Shown: in pieces, positions 10,119 through 19,117 of the stretch
Numbering within the stretch: position 1 is the first letter of the stretch
How the letters are laid out: each line of letters opens with the position of its first letter
Assembly: GCA_019636215.1 (NCBI GenBank)
Contig: JAHBXZ010000003.1
Location: 124,001-188,000 of the forward strand
Length of the DNA stretch: 64,000 nt
Reading direction: 5' to 3'
Origin: Planctomycetota bacterium
Lineage (GTDB): Bacteria; Planctomycetota; UBA8742; UBA2392
The notes under the pieces: generated by a model
Seen by the model: the letters and a program-made list of their open reading frames with translations, nothing else
Told to the model about the DNA's origin: nothing
Databases searched by the model: none
Translations under genes and position numbers: made by a program

Positions 10119-11129
10119 ATGGATGAAATCAACGACAGTTGCCCTTCGTGCGCCGATAACGCCGGCCCGGCATTCGGGCCTTCGCCCGGCAACCCCAACC
10201 TGTTCATGCGCCCATACACGCCACCCACCGCCGATGACCTTGAGTCTTCCCGCCAGTTCTACGCCGCTCGTGAAGCCCGCGTAAACGAGCAACGCGAGTC
10301 TCCACGAGCCAATGAACTCACGGGTGGCGCGCAGTTCGGTAGAAACCTTTTTATTGAAAGCGCCCCCCAAGGCGCTGCCGCTGCGGTCCATCGAATCATT
10401 TCTGGTGGCGACACACCAGTGACGCCTAAGCTTACTTCGCCATGGTTCGAACCGGCCCAAGCTGGTGGTCTGGTCGACATGCAGGGCAACTACCAGATTG
10501 TCGAACTACTGGATGTGAACCCGCCAAGAATAGTGGTCGTACCAAAGAGCCAAGGCCCCCGTGATTCAGGGGCTTGGCCCGGTCGGTTCGGCGACGACAT
10601 CAAGAACTGTCAAGAGGAGTGGCCATTCCGGGTGCGGGTCGAGCACCGAGTGAACTTTGGTGAGTTCACAGTCACCTTTGAATCTCGGCTTTTCGAAAAG
10701 TTCGAAAGCGCCGACCGCGTGGCCAAGAACGCGGCCACTACCGCGCATGTAGAAACCGCAGCGCAAGCACAGGCCGACACTGTCGCGGCCAGAGTTCAAG
10801 CCGACCTAATCGCTGCAAACATCATCGCGACAGACCCTGCCAAGTGGCATGGCGACCTTCAGGCACTTGTTGACGCCAAACTTGCTGGCTTGGTCGATCC
10901 ATGCCCACGAGACTGCCCGATGCGGTATTCAATCGTCGGATGGAACGCGGAGATTGCGTCCGTCTCTGCGACGAGGCTGTCGACAAGCGCGACCACCAGA
11001 TACCAAATGGTCGATGGCATCTTGGATGGATACTACAAAGCCAATTGGACCGTATCGTTCAAAGTGGACGGACGGTACGCCGTCGATGTCTATTGCCGAT
11101 TCTACTGCTGGGGCGTCGACGAATTCTGA
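10119..11129 (+). CDS. Hypothetical protein beside the capsid-like gene
   Basis: 336 residues from ATG 10119; the frame extends further upstream but would then overlap the preceding gene. No family is recognised. The N-terminus has a CPSC pair (DSCPSCADN). The middle is a beta-rich stretch (NYQIVELLDVNPPRIVVVPKSQ), followed by an Ala-rich helical segment (residues ~200-260, AATTAHVETAAQAQADTVAA) and a second Cys pair (CPRDCPMRY). The C-terminus is beta-rich and ends in YCRFYCWGVDEF. It lies 62 nt after the capsid-like gene on the same strand with similar base composition, so the two may form one unit, perhaps phage-derived. The function is unknown. Confidence 0.5.
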   Translation: MDEINDSCPSCADNAGPAFGPSPGNPNLFMRPYTPPTADDLESSRQFYAAREARVNEQRESPRANELTGGAQFGRNLFIESAPQGAAAAVHRIISGGDTPVTPKLTSPWFEPAQAGGLVDMQGNYQIVELLDVNPPRIVVVPKSQGPRDSGAWPGRFGDDIKNCQEEWPFRVRVEHRVNFGEFTVTFESRLFEKFESADRVAKNAATTAHVETAAQAQADTVAARVQADLIAANIIATDPAKWHGDLQALVDAKLAGLVDPCPRDCPMRYSIVGWNAEIASVSATRLSTSATTRYQMVDGILDGYYKANWTVSFKVDGRYAVDVYCRFYCWGVDEF

Positions 11130-11235
11130 TCACGGACCAACACAGCTTCAATGGTGCGACATGCCACCGCAGCCGTTTCCCCCAGCTTCTCCGCACTGTC
11201 AGTGGCGCACTGAGAAATACCCCGAGGTTCAGTCC

Positions 11236-12969
11236 GTGAACAAGTGCGACTCTCGGCAAGTGATAGTGTGCGTACAACCCGTAGCTTGCAGCGGAGTCGC
11301 ACTGTTCATCGGTTTGGTGCTGTTGCTCTGCGCGTCGGCGCTGGGCGCGCAGGTACCCGGGCAGGCGTCCGACCAGGAAAGTCGTGACTCGAACCGCATT
11401 ATCAAGCTAGTTAGTCCTACCGACGCCGACATCGCTGCGCTCGAGGGGCAACACATCACTGACTTGGTAATTCATAGTCTCGGGTCGGAAAGCCTTACGG
11501 TCGCCAGTGTCAAGCGCCTGCTCTCACGAGACTCCCTGGTCAGTGTGTCGCTTATCGATGGCACATCGTTTAGGTATGATGACGTGATTGCCTCCAGCCT
11601 TCCTTCCGGGCTACTACGCCTTCAATGCGACTCCATTTTTCAGGACAGCCATCTTGTATTCATCGGCAAGTTGACTCGCCTTGCCTACCTGGACATTCGC
11701 TACTCCGGGTCGGGCAAAGGGCTGCTACATTTAAAGGAGCTGGCGTCGCTCGATAGCTTGATCATTGAGTTCAACGGCTTTTCGAATTTCGATGACATGG
11801 AACGCAGTCGCGTCGATGACAGCGCTTTGGCCCGCTTTCTAGAGAACCTGACACGCCTTCAATGCGTAGGCCTGTCGAATTCGACTTTACTAGGCAACCT
11901 GACCTGCAAAGTGCTTGCTTCCATGAAGTCGCTACAATCCCTTAGGCTACACGGCCTTTCGAGATTGAACAGCGCCGACATCGGACTCCTGTGTGCCACA
12001 AGATATCTGCAACGGCTCGAACTTAGCCATTGTGGACGTTTGACTGATGACGTGTGGGGGCATCTAGGTCGTATCCCGTCACTTATAGCTTTGTCTGTCA
12101 GGAATTGCGCCGGTCTCAGGCAAGTCTTTTTGGAGGAATTGGGAAAGGCCTCCGCCCTTCAAGAACTTGCCTTATACAACGAGCCGTCATTGCAACTCGC
12201 GCATCAACGGGAAGGTTCACCTTTGCACTTCATGATCCGCCAGGACACGACTAAAGAAAGGGACACATGCTTTCAGTTTCTTAGAACTCTCGTTCTGTCT
12301 GAGCAACCTAAGCTTGGCGATGAGGCGTTTGAGTTTCTGGCCCAAGGAAGCAGGCTTGAGAGCCTATTGTTGACACATTGCGCGATCCTTAGCGAGTCCG
12401 CACTCCATTCACTCGGCCGACATAAATCATTGAACCGACTTGAGGCTTACATGACGCCAGGCCTTTCTTCTTCGGTGTTGCAACTGCTCTTTGACAAATG
12501 CGCGCTTACTCATGTCGAACTGACCGCTGTTCAGGGGTTCGATGACGACGCGGCAGCCGCGCTTGCCGGGCGGGGAAAGTGCCATACACTAATGCTACGT
12601 AAGTGTCACCTTCTCGGTGCGAACGGTATCGCATCACTCACTTCAATTGACAAACTCCGAGTGCTTGACCGGTCGGGAAACTTGGCAGTGGATGCCACCG
12701 CATGCAAGTCGCTTGCAGCTATGAAGCAGCTCACCACGCTCAATTTAAGTGATACGCGAGTTGACGACAAGTGTGTCGAGTGGTTGGCCGCCAGCAAGTC
12801 ACTTCGCAGTCTTGGACTCGCGGGCTGTCGCGTCACAGAGTCATCGGTTCGGTTGTTTCTCTCAAAGGTTCGATTGGAGAAGTTGACGCTTTTCTCCTGT
12901 CCAGCGATTGACCGCAAGGCAGTCGACGCCCTGCGCCGAGACTTTCCGGCTTGCGACATAGGCTGGTAA
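11236..12969 (+). CDS. Secreted leucine-rich-repeat protein
   Basis: 577 residues from GTG 11236, chosen because GAGG lies ~8 nt upstream and the start gives a clean N-terminal export signal (VALFIGLVLLLCASALGAQ); an ATG at 11161 is the alternative. From residue ~90 to the end it contains about 15 LRR units of 23-28 residues (for example LQSLRLHGLSRLNSADIGLL, LQRLELSHCGRLTDDVWGHL, LTTLNLSDTRVDDKCVEWLA), of the cysteine-containing/RNI-like kind. Such proteins are usually binding scaffolds outside the cytoplasm. The DNA is less G+C-rich than the core genes, like the other accessory genes to its left. A second, shorter LRR protein is encoded at 16850-17779. The ligand is unknown. Confidence 0.72.
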   Translation: MNKCDSRQVIVCVQPVACSGVALFIGLVLLLCASALGAQVPGQASDQESRDSNRIIKLVSPTDADIAALEGQHITDLVIHSLGSESLTVASVKRLLSRDSLVSVSLIDGTSFRYDDVIASSLPSGLLRLQCDSIFQDSHLVFIGKLTRLAYLDIRYSGSGKGLLHLKELASLDSLIIEFNGFSNFDDMERSRVDDSALARFLENLTRLQCVGLSNSTLLGNLTCKVLASMKSLQSLRLHGLSRLNSADIGLLCATRYLQRLELSHCGRLTDDVWGHLGRIPSLIALSVRNCAGLRQVFLEELGKASALQELALYNEPSLQLAHQREGSPLHFMIRQDTTKERDTCFQFLRTLVLSEQPKLGDEAFEFLAQGSRLESLLLTHCAILSESALHSLGRHKSLNRLEAYMTPGLSSSVLQLLFDKCALTHVELTAVQGFDDDAAAALAGRGKCHTLMLRKCHLLGANGIASLTSIDKLRVLDRSGNLAVDATACKSLAAMKQLTTLNLSDTRVDDKCVEWLAASKSLRSLGLAGCRVTESSVRLFLSKVRLEKLTLFSCPAIDRKAVDALRRDFPACDIGW

Positions 12970-13069
12970 CACCTCAACATTACGTCGAAGAACTCCACCA
13001 GTCGAGTCGCTTGGCGGCGGCTTTGGCGATGCTGAAGGCCCGGTTCGCATCCTCGGTTGGCCAGATTGA

Positions 13070-13855
13070 TCACTTCTCCAGCATCCACCAGCGCGGCTTA
13101 CGGGCCTTGCCGAGTTTCAGGCCGTATTTGTCCACCACGGCGTTGCGGATGGTTTCTACGGCCTCTTGCGGCGAGTCGGTGACCAGAATGCGGTTCACGT
13201 CGGCCTGGTCAATCGTGCCCTCGCGCACCATGGTGTCCTGCAGCAGGGCCAGCAGCGGCTTCCAGTAATCGCTGCCCATCAGCACCAGCGGGAACTCCTG
13301 GATCTTGCGCGTCTGGATCAACGTCGCGGTCTCAAAGATTTCGTCCAGTGTGCCGAAACCGCCGGGCAGGGCGATAAACGCGTAGCTGTACTTCACCAGC
13401 ATCAGCTTGCGGACGAAGAAGTACCGAAACTCCACCCAGCGGTCGAGGTACGCGTTGGGCTTCTGTTCATGCGGCAGGGTGATGTTGCAGCCCACACTGC
13501 GGGCGGACACGTCGCGGGCGCCGCGGTTGGCGGCCTCCATAATGCCGGGGCCGCCGCCGGTCATAACCGTGAAGCCGGACTTGCCAAGTTCGGCGCCCAC
13601 GTCGCGGCCCTGCTTGTAGTAGCGGTGCGCCTCCGGAAACCGCGAGCTGCCGAACACTGTCACGCAAGGCCCCACAAAGTGCAGGGCGCGGAAGCCCTTG
13701 ATCAGTTCAAAGAAGATGCGCATGGCCCGCGCCAAGTCGCCGGCGCGGGTCTGCGGCCCTTGCAGCAACCGGCTTTCGCCGACCTCGGGCGTGGCCTTGC
13801 CCCAATCCGCGGCGTGTTCCGGGCTTGGCGCAGATTCTGGAAGTTCTTCGGGCAC
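13070..13855 (-). CDS. LOG-family (TIGR00730) Rossmann-fold protein
   Basis: About 261 residues from GTG 13855; the frame stays open upstream to 13999, but that extension looks non-coding. It carries the lysine-decarboxylase-like/LOG motif pair, GGGPGIMEAANRGA and PGGFGTLDEIFE, plus the FGSSRFPEAHRYY nucleotide-binding region. Proteins of this family are cytokinin-activating phosphoribohydrolases or more general nucleoside-5'-monophosphate hydrolases that release a base from a ribose phosphate. The bacterial role is often unknown, and the old 'lysine decarboxylase' label is wrong. It is transcribed away from the selenoprotein cluster and leaves a 275-nt gap before it. Family assignment is strong; the substrate is not. 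Confidence 0.85.
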   Translation of the reverse strand: MPEELPESAPSPEHAADWGKATPEVGESRLLQGPQTRAGDLARAMRIFFELIKGFRALHFVGPCVTVFGSSRFPEAHRYYKQGRDVGAELGKSGFTVMTGGGPGIMEAANRGARDVSARSVGCNITLPHEQKPNAYLDRWVEFRYFFVRKLMLVKYSYAFIALPGGFGTLDEIFETATLIQTRKIQEFPLVLMGSDYWKPLLALLQDTMVREGTIDQADVNRILVTDSPQEAVETIRNAVVDKYGLKLGKARKPRWWMLEK

Positions 13856-14083
13856 GCGCTGAGTTTGGATCGTGGTTGCCCTCGCGCAAGGGCGGAAAAC
13901 GGGCCGAGTTTCGGCTACTCTGGATATCAGTTGCCAGGCCAGACCAATCCAGTGGCAAGTTGCGTAAGTTTTATACGCCTTGTAACTCGTGGTCACCACA
14001 CACTTTACGGCGTTGGTTGAGAAGGTTTGGTCTTAGAGTCCGCGGGCAGTAACGATTTTCGATTGGCACACATCGCGCTTTAT

Positions 14084-14121
14084 CTGGTTTGTCGCGCCGA
14101 GCACGGTTCGACACAAACCAG
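14084..14121 (+). promoter_or_regulatory. 5' leader hairpin touching the ribosome site of the first Sec gene
   Basis: CTGGTTTGT at 14084-14092 is complementary to ACAAACCAG at 14113-14121. The last base of the stem is the first G of the GGAG ribosome site (14121-14124) for the ATG at 14131. Folding could limit ribosome access. Whether it regulates anything is an inference. Confidence 0.4.
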
Positions 14122-14130
14122 GAGATGATC

Positions 14131-15087
14131 ATGCGGACGATCTTCACTGTTCTCTCGAGCTTGGCCCTGCTGGCAGGTCTCGGGATTCTGTCTCAACCTT
14201 TGAAGGCCGGGTGATGCCCCGCACCGGCGCCGTCGGCGCCGAGCGCGGGACCCACTGCCAGCCCTGCAGCCCCAGCCAAGGGTGGCGGAGGCCCCAGCGG
14301 GGCCGGTATCCAGCCCCCGAAGAAAATGCAGCGCATTGACAACCCAGCGCCAGGTGCCGGCCCGGTGGCTTCCAGCCCCGCGCCACGCCCGGCGGCCAAG
14401 CCCGAGGATCTGCCCTCGTTTGAACTTCCTTCCACGGCCGCGCTGGAACGCGCTGCGGCGGACAAGAAGCCCATCGTGGTGTACTTCCCCGGTGAAAAGG
14501 ACGATGGTTCTGCACTGGCTCACCCGGACATCGCGTTTCTCAGCAAGAACAGCGCGCTGTTCATCAAGGTCCCCTTCAACGCCAACCGCGAAAAGGATCC
14601 TTGGGATGTTGGGTCTGTCGTGCCGACCAGCAAGCTTCTCAGTGACAACCCATCGCGTGAGTACGGCGTCAAGGTCGGCCGCGAGACCGTGATTGTGACC
14701 GACAGCTGGGGTAACGACTTCTTCCGCTTCGAAAAGGCGCCGTCCGCAGAGGAACTGCGCTCGTCCATCAAGAAGGTGTCCGACAAAGTCGACAGTGCCA
14801 ACAAGAAGCTGCAGAAGACCTACGACGCCGCCAAGGCGGCCTGGGACAAGAACGACCGCAGCAACGCACTGAAGTCGGTGCTGAAAAACTTCAAGGAAGG
14901 CCTGGTCGGGCTGGAGGCACAGCAGAACTCCATCAGCCTGTACCACGAGATCATGGATGCAGCCCGCGCCAGCATCAGCGATATGGCCGGCAAGGGCGAC
15001 AAAGAAGCACTGAAGGGCATTGCCAAGGAACTGAAAGGAACTGACGCGGCCAAGGATGCAGAGGCCGCCCTGGCAAAGCTGAAGTAA
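14131..15087 (+). CDS. Exported selenoprotein, thioredoxin-like fold, Sec-Cys motif
   Basis: 318 residues if the in-frame TGA at 14212-14214 is read as selenocysteine (U28), followed by Cys29. The start ATG 14131 lies 6 nt after GGAG. Residues 1-27 are a signal peptide (MRTIFTVLSSLALLAGLGIL...), so the U-C pair would be at or near the mature N-terminus outside the cytoplasm. A Pro/Ala/Gly linker follows, then a thioredoxin-like domain (~95-215): strand KKPIVVYFPG with no CxxC, FIKVPFNANRE, the family signature PTSKLLSDNPSR and ETVIVTDSWGNDFFRF. The C-terminal third is helical (LKSVLKNFKEGLVGLEAQQN). It is the first of five paralogs. Evidence for Sec: the same TGA position in four copies, Cys in the fifth, a SECIS-like hairpin, and nearby selA and tRNA-Sec. 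The redox role is inferred. Stop TAA. Confidence 0.85.
14218..14249 (+). promoter_or_regulatory. SECIS-like hairpin of Sec gene 1
   Basis: Inside the coding region, just after the TGA at 14212-14214. Lower stem CCCGC (14218-14222) with GCGGG (14245-14249), a small internal loop, then an upper stem of 7 bp (14225-14231 with 14235-14241) closed by a GTC triloop at 14232-14234. The loop begins 18 nt after the TGA, the spacing and G-U loop expected of bacterial SECIS elements bound by SelB. Confidence 0.7.
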
Positions 15088-15137
15088 CCACAAGTGTGCA
15101 AGGTTTGCCGGCATAGCCCAGCCCGGCAAACTTAAGA

Positions 15138-15167
15138 GGAGGGGCCCCTACCGCACCGGGCCCCTCC
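15138..15167 (+). terminator. Hairpin terminator after Sec gene 1
   Basis: GGAGGGGCCC (15138-15147) is perfectly complementary to GGGCCCCTCC (15158-15167) with a 10-nt loop. A TTCAAGTTT tract follows. It ends the first gene and lies 46 nt before the next start. Confidence 0.7.
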
Positions 15168-15213
15168 TTCAAGTTTCTGGTGTCCGCCCCCCCACGCAGT
15201 TCTGGAGACTGCC

Positions 15214-16098
15214 ATGCAACTCAAGCTGAAACTGATGACAGGCGCGCTGGCTTTCGCCCTTGCGGGCATTGCCGCGCAGCCGCTTGCCGCGCAGTGATGA
15301 GGCGGTGGAGGCGGGGGCGGTGCCTCCGCGAAACCAATCCAGCGCGCACCCGCGCAACCAGCACCTGTGCGTCCTGTGGCCCCGCGCCCGGTGATCGCCC
15401 CGGCGTGGGAGAAAGCCTCCAGCGCGGCGCTGGACCGCGCCGCATCCACCAAGATGCCGCTGGTGATCTTCTTTGCCGATGAACGCGACGACGCCGCACC
15501 GTTTGCGGACCAGGACTTTGTCGACATGGCCAGCAAGGACGCCGTGTTCGTGAAGATCCCCTACACGTCGATCCGCGATAAGGCGCCAAACGCCGATGAC
15601 AGCGTGATCCCGACCAGCAAGCTGCTGGGCGACAACCCTTCGCGCGACTACAAGATTCCAGTCGGCAAGATGACGCTGATCCTGGCCGATTGCCACGGCA
15701 ATGAGTACTTCCGCCTGACCAGTGTGCCCAAGGCCAAGGAGCTCAAGGCCTCGCTGGACAAGATTCCAGCCCAGATGGAAAAGGCCGAAGGCCGGCTGCG
15801 CAAGTCCTACGACGCCGCCAAGGCTGCCTGGGACAAAGACGACCAGGCAAATGCCCTGAAGCCGATTCTCAAGAACTTCAAGGAAGGCCTGGTCGGGTTG
15901 GACGCCCAGCAGGACACCATCACGCTGTACAACCAGATACTCGAGACTGGCCTTTCCAAAGTGCGCAAGGCTCACGAGCGCGGCGATATGGACGCCCTGA
16001 AGGGCCTGAGCAAGGACTTCAAGGGAACGTCAGTCGGCAAGGCCGCCGACGATGCCCTGAAGAACCCGGTTGCGAAGGTCACCCCCAGCAGCAAGTAA
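15214..16098 (+). CDS. Exported selenoprotein, thioredoxin-like fold, Sec-Sec motif
   Basis: 294 residues reading two consecutive in-frame TGA codons (15295-15300) as selenocysteines U28-U29. ATG 15214 follows GGAG by 7 nt. The signal peptide is MQLKLKLMTGALAFALAGIA..., ending QPLAAQ directly before the UU pair. A seven-Gly run and a Pro/Ala linker lead to the thioredoxin-like domain: MPLVIFFADERDD (no CxxC), FVKIPYTSIRD, IPTSKLLGDNPSRDY, MTLILADCHGNEYFRL. A helical tail follows (ALKPILKNFKEGLVGLDAQQD). Without recoding, translation would end at a signal peptide alone while a 260-codon conserved frame continues, so recoding is the simplest reading. It has its own ribosome site and lies between two terminators. 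An export or surface redox function is inferred. Stop TAA. Confidence 0.87.
15311..15329 (+). promoter_or_regulatory. SECIS-like hairpin of Sec gene 2
   Basis: Eight base pairs (GCGGGGGC 15311-15318 with GCCTCCGC 15322-15329, one G-U) closed by a GGT triloop at 15319-15321. The loop starts 19 nt after the second TGA, the same register as the GGUCU loop in E. coli fdhF. It is coding sequence at the same time (Gly-rich linker). Confidence 0.75.
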
Positions 16099-16121
16099 CC
16101 CGTTGCGGTTGCCTCAAACAG

Positions 16122-16149
16122 ACACGCCGCCGGATATCCGGCGGCGTGT
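16122..16149. terminator. Bidirectional terminator between Sec gene 2 and sodB
   Basis: A perfect inverted repeat of 14 bp per arm (ACACGCCGCCGGAT and its complement), followed by TGTTGTATTG on the plus strand. It lies between two convergent genes (plus-strand stop at 16098, minus-strand stop at 16168) and can serve both. Confidence 0.8.
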
Positions 16150-16167
16150 TGTATTGATGGGTCATGG

Positions 16168-16761
16168 CTACTTGCCGCCGGCGGCTTCATAGTTCTTGGC
16201 CGCGAAGTCCCAGTTGGCCAGGCTGGCCAGGAAAGTGTCCAGGAACTTGGCCCTAGCGTTGCGGTAGTCAATGTAATACGCGTGTTCCCACACATCGCAG
16301 GTCAGGATCGGCGTCGCGCCGCCCTTGAGCGGGCATTCGGCGTTGGCGCTCTTGGCTACTTCCAGCTTGCCGTTCTTCAGCACCAGCCAGGCCCAGCCGC
16401 TCCCGAACTGGGTCATGCCGGCCTCGTGAAACTTCTTCTTGAAGTCGTCAAAGCTGCCAAAGTCGCGCGTGATCGCCGCGGCCAATGCGCCCGTGGGCGC
16501 GCCGCCGCCGCCCGGCTTCATGCAGCTCCAGTAGAATGTGTGGTTCCACACCTGGGCGGCCTGGTTGAACAGCGGGCCTTCAGTGGTCTTGATCAGGTCT
16601 TCCAACGACTTGCTGCCTTCGGGCTTGCCGGCGGTCAGCTCGTTCAGCTTGTCCAGGTAGGCCTTGTGGTGCTTGCCGAAGTGAAAGTCAAAGTGTTCGG
16701 CCGAAAGGTGCGGTGCCAGGGCGTCCTTGGCGTAGGGCAGCGCGGGCTGTTCAAAAGGCAT
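16168..16761 (-). CDS. sodB: Superoxide dismutase (Fe type)
   Basis: 197 residues from ATG 16761, preceded by AAGGAG at the right distance. It dismutates superoxide to peroxide and oxygen. It follows E. coli SodB closely: FEQPALPYAKDALAPHLSAE at the start; the metal ligands in HFGKHH, VWNHTFYW and DVWEHAYYIDYRNAR; and the Gln in AAQVWNHTFYW, which is the FeSOD rather than MnSOD position. QFGSGWAWL is the usual core. No signal peptide, so it is cytoplasmic. It sits on the minus strand inside the selenoprotein family, convergent with Sec gene 2 and tail-to-head after the LRR gene. Its place beside putative redox selenoproteins hints at a shared oxidative-stress theme, which is an inference. Confidence 0.94.
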   Translation of the reverse strand: MPFEQPALPYAKDALAPHLSAEHFDFHFGKHHKAYLDKLNELTAGKPEGSKSLEDLIKTTEGPLFNQAAQVWNHTFYWSCMKPGGGGAPTGALAAAITRDFGSFDDFKKKFHEAGMTQFGSGWAWLVLKNGKLEVAKSANAECPLKGGATPILTCDVWEHAYYIDYRNARAKFLDTFLASLANWDFAAKNYEAAGGK

Positions 16762-16849
16762 CGTGATCTCCTTGGGTTGCTTGGTGTTTGCGTCAACGGG
16801 CGCCATTTATAAAGGAAATGCTTTCCAAAGCAACGGGCCGCCCGGGGCA

Positions 16850-17779
16850 TCAGCGTGCGACTTTCAACTTGGGCAATGCCTCGCGCAACGCCTTGATTCC
16901 GCCATCGGTAACCTTGGGGCACTTCTTCAGGGAGAGGCTTTCCAGCTTCGGAAGCTCCTTCAGGTGGGCCAGCCCGGCATCGGTGATGTCAGGACAGGAA
17001 TCCAAGGTCAACGATTTCAGCGCGAGCAGGGACTTCAAAGTTTCCAGTCCCTTGTCAGTCACCTTGGCGCAGTGCGCCAGGGTAATGTTGCGCAGGGCTG
17101 GCAGGCCCTTGAGGTGGGTCAGGCCTTTGTCGCTGATTTCGGTGCAGCCGGTCAACAGCAGTGATTCAAGCTTCTTCATGTCGCTGAGGTGGGCAAGAGC
17201 CGCGTCGGTCAGCTTGGGGCACACCCCCAGGTTCAGAAACTCCAGCAGCTTCATGCCGGCAAGGTGCTTGATGCCGGCGTCGGTCAGCCGGTCGCAGGCA
17301 CCCAGGTTGAGCCACTTCATCGCCGTCAGCTCTTTCAGGTGAACAAGCCCGGCATCAGTGATCTGGCGGCATTGAAACATCTCCAGCCTTTCCAGACCCT
17401 TCAACCCGGCCAGATGCTCCAGCCCGGCATCCGTGACAGAAAGTCCGTCCAGGCAAAGGTCGCGCAGATCCGTGTGGTCCTTCAAGTTTGCGATGCCGGC
17501 GTCGGTGATTGCCTTGGCAGGATTCAGCTCCATCTTTCGCACACGCCGCATGTCCTTGACTTGCTCGAGTCCTGCGTCTGTCAGGTCTTTGCCGGCCTTG
17601 AACGTGATGGTCTGGTCTCGGACCAACTTCACTTCGGTGCCGGGTTTCAGGACGTCGTTGTAAAGCTTGAACTCGCCCGGGATGTCCGGAATGGTCACCA
17701 GCACATCCTGCGCGGCCTGGCCGTGAAGACTGACAGAGAGCACCGCGATCACACCGGCAAGCAGCAGACGTATGGTCAT
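16850..17779 (-). CDS. Secreted leucine-rich-repeat protein
   Basis: 309 residues. The signal peptide MTIRLLLAGVIAVLSVSLHG is followed by a short beta region (VLVTIPDIPGEFKLYNDVL) and about ten LRR units of 24-25 residues with the repeating DAGLxHLxxLxxLExLxLxxC pattern (for example LTDAGIKHLAGMKLLEFLNL, ITDAGLAHLKELPKLESLSL). This is the cysteine-containing LRR type common in secreted planctomycete proteins. It is probably a binding scaffold outside the cytoplasm. It lies upstream of sodB on the same strand with an 88-nt gap, so co-transcription is possible. No enzymatic motif is seen. Confidence 0.8.
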   Translation of the reverse strand: MTIRLLLAGVIAVLSVSLHGQAAQDVLVTIPDIPGEFKLYNDVLKPGTEVKLVRDQTITFKAGKDLTDAGLEQVKDMRRVRKMELNPAKAITDAGIANLKDHTDLRDLCLDGLSVTDAGLEHLAGLKGLERLEMFQCRQITDAGLVHLKELTAMKWLNLGACDRLTDAGIKHLAGMKLLEFLNLGVCPKLTDAALAHLSDMKKLESLLLTGCTEISDKGLTHLKGLPALRNITLAHCAKVTDKGLETLKSLLALKSLTLDSCPDITDAGLAHLKELPKLESLSLKKCPKVTDGGIKALREALPKLKVAR

Positions 17780-18227
17780 GGATCCCCCGAACCAGGTTTC
17801 GCCAAAGGCCTGCCGGATTTTATCCCCTAGCCGCCGTCGGGCTAAATCGATTCGCGAGTGGCCGGCAGGTTTCTGCCGCCATCGCGGTGAGGGCTGCGTT
17901 CTGTTTCACGTATTCGAGAACGCGTAGGGTTGCCCTATCTCAGTTGCGATGTCCTGCAGTCGAGTGCAGAGGAATTGTCGAGGCTTCGGCCAGGTGCTTC
18001 AAACAGGTCGTTTCATGGCACTACGGCCTGTTTTTGCACACTTCGCACACAGGCTAGCTGACTTGGCGACAGGTTGGACGCCTGAAGGGTGGGGCGTCAC
18101 AAGCCGAAAAGTATATGGGTTTTCCGTGAAAGTTGCGCGTAAGAAGCATAGGCTTTACCCCACAGATTCGGTGCAGGTGCGACTGCATACAACAATTGGC
18201 CGTTCTTACATCTCTGGAGGATGTGAA
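17780..18227 (+). other. Long gap upstream of Sec gene 3 with a terminator-like hairpin
   Basis: No gene is seen in these 448 nt. A 9-bp stem (18002-18010 with 18024-18032) and a run of five T (18031-18035) on the plus strand form a possible terminator ~190 nt before the start of Sec gene 3. It could end a small RNA or act as an attenuator in a long leader. A small hairpin at 18171-18188 and a strong ribosome site (GGAGG, 18216-18220) follow. Confidence 0.45.
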
Positions 18228-19100
18228 ATGAACCGCAACGCCGTATTGGCGCTGGCCGCTACCGGAGCCTTCGCGCTCGCCGGTATCATGGCTCAGCCGC
18301 TCGCAGCACAGTGATGAACGGGTGCAAATAAGGTCGGCCGTGTTGCCGCCCCACCTCGTCCCGTTCAACCCGCCCGTCCGGATCCCACCAAGGTTCCGAA
18401 CTGGGGCCAGCCCACCAAGCAGGCGCTTGAAAACGCCGCGCTTGAAAAGCGCCCGATCGTCCTGTTCTTCCAGGGCGAAGGTGCTGAATACGGTGATTTC
18501 TACGTTTACGGCGACGACTACGCTGCGCTGGCCCGCGACAACGCGGTGTTCATGCGCATCGCCTACAACGAAAACCGCGACAAGGCACCCGCCAGCGAAA
18601 GCCCGGTTCCTGTCTCCAAGCTTCTTTCGGAGAACCCGGCACGCGACTACAACGTGCCCGCCGGCAAGCCTCTGTTTGTGGTTGCCGACTGGTTCGGCAA
18701 CAGCTACTTCCGCAGCGACCGCAAGCCGTCGGCCGCAGAACTTAAGCAGATGATCGACAAAGTCCCCGGAAAGGTTGAGGACAGCAACAAGAAGCTGGCC
18801 AAGACCTACGACGCAGCCAAGGCGTCCTGGGATAAGTCCGACCGCACTAACGCCTTGAAGTCGCTGCTCAAGAACTTCAAGGAAGACGTTGTCGGCCTGG
18901 ATGCCCAGGAAAGCAGCATCCGCCTGTACCACGAGATTCTTGATGCCACCCGCAACAAGATGAACGAGTTGCATGAAAAGGGTGACATTGAGGGCCTGAA
19001 GGGTCTTGCCAAGGAAATGAAGGGCACTGAAGTGGCCAAGGAAATCGACGCGGCCATCAAGAGCCCCACCGCCCGCAAGACACAGGAAGGCAAGAACTAG
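18228..19100 (+). CDS. Exported selenoprotein, thioredoxin-like fold, Sec-Sec motif
   Basis: 290 residues reading the adjacent TGA codons at 18312-18317 as U29-U30. ATG 18228 follows GGAGG. The signal peptide (MNRNAVLALAATGAFALAGI) ends QPLAAQ, as in paralog 2. The linker here is short and not Gly-rich (TGANKVGRVAAPP). The thioredoxin-like domain shows RPIVLFFQGEG (no CxxC), FMRIAYNENRDK, VPVSKLLSENPARDY and KPLFVVADWFGNSYFRS. The helical tail carries LKSLLKNFKEDVVGLDAQES and IRLYHEILDATR. It is the least canonical member at the recoding site because its downstream hairpin is weak. It is monocistronic, with a strong terminator after the TAG stop. The same reasoning for Sec applies as for the other paralogs. 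Confidence 0.83.
18320..18351 (+). promoter_or_regulatory. Weak SECIS candidate of Sec gene 3
   Basis: GGG-T-GCAA (18320-18327) can pair with TTGC-CG-CCC (18343-18351), leaving a 15-nt loop that contains GGTC at 18332-18335. The stem is shorter and less stable than in the other copies, so this assignment is tentative. Confidence 0.35.
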
Positions 19101-19117
19101 TTCCAAGCAAGATTGAG

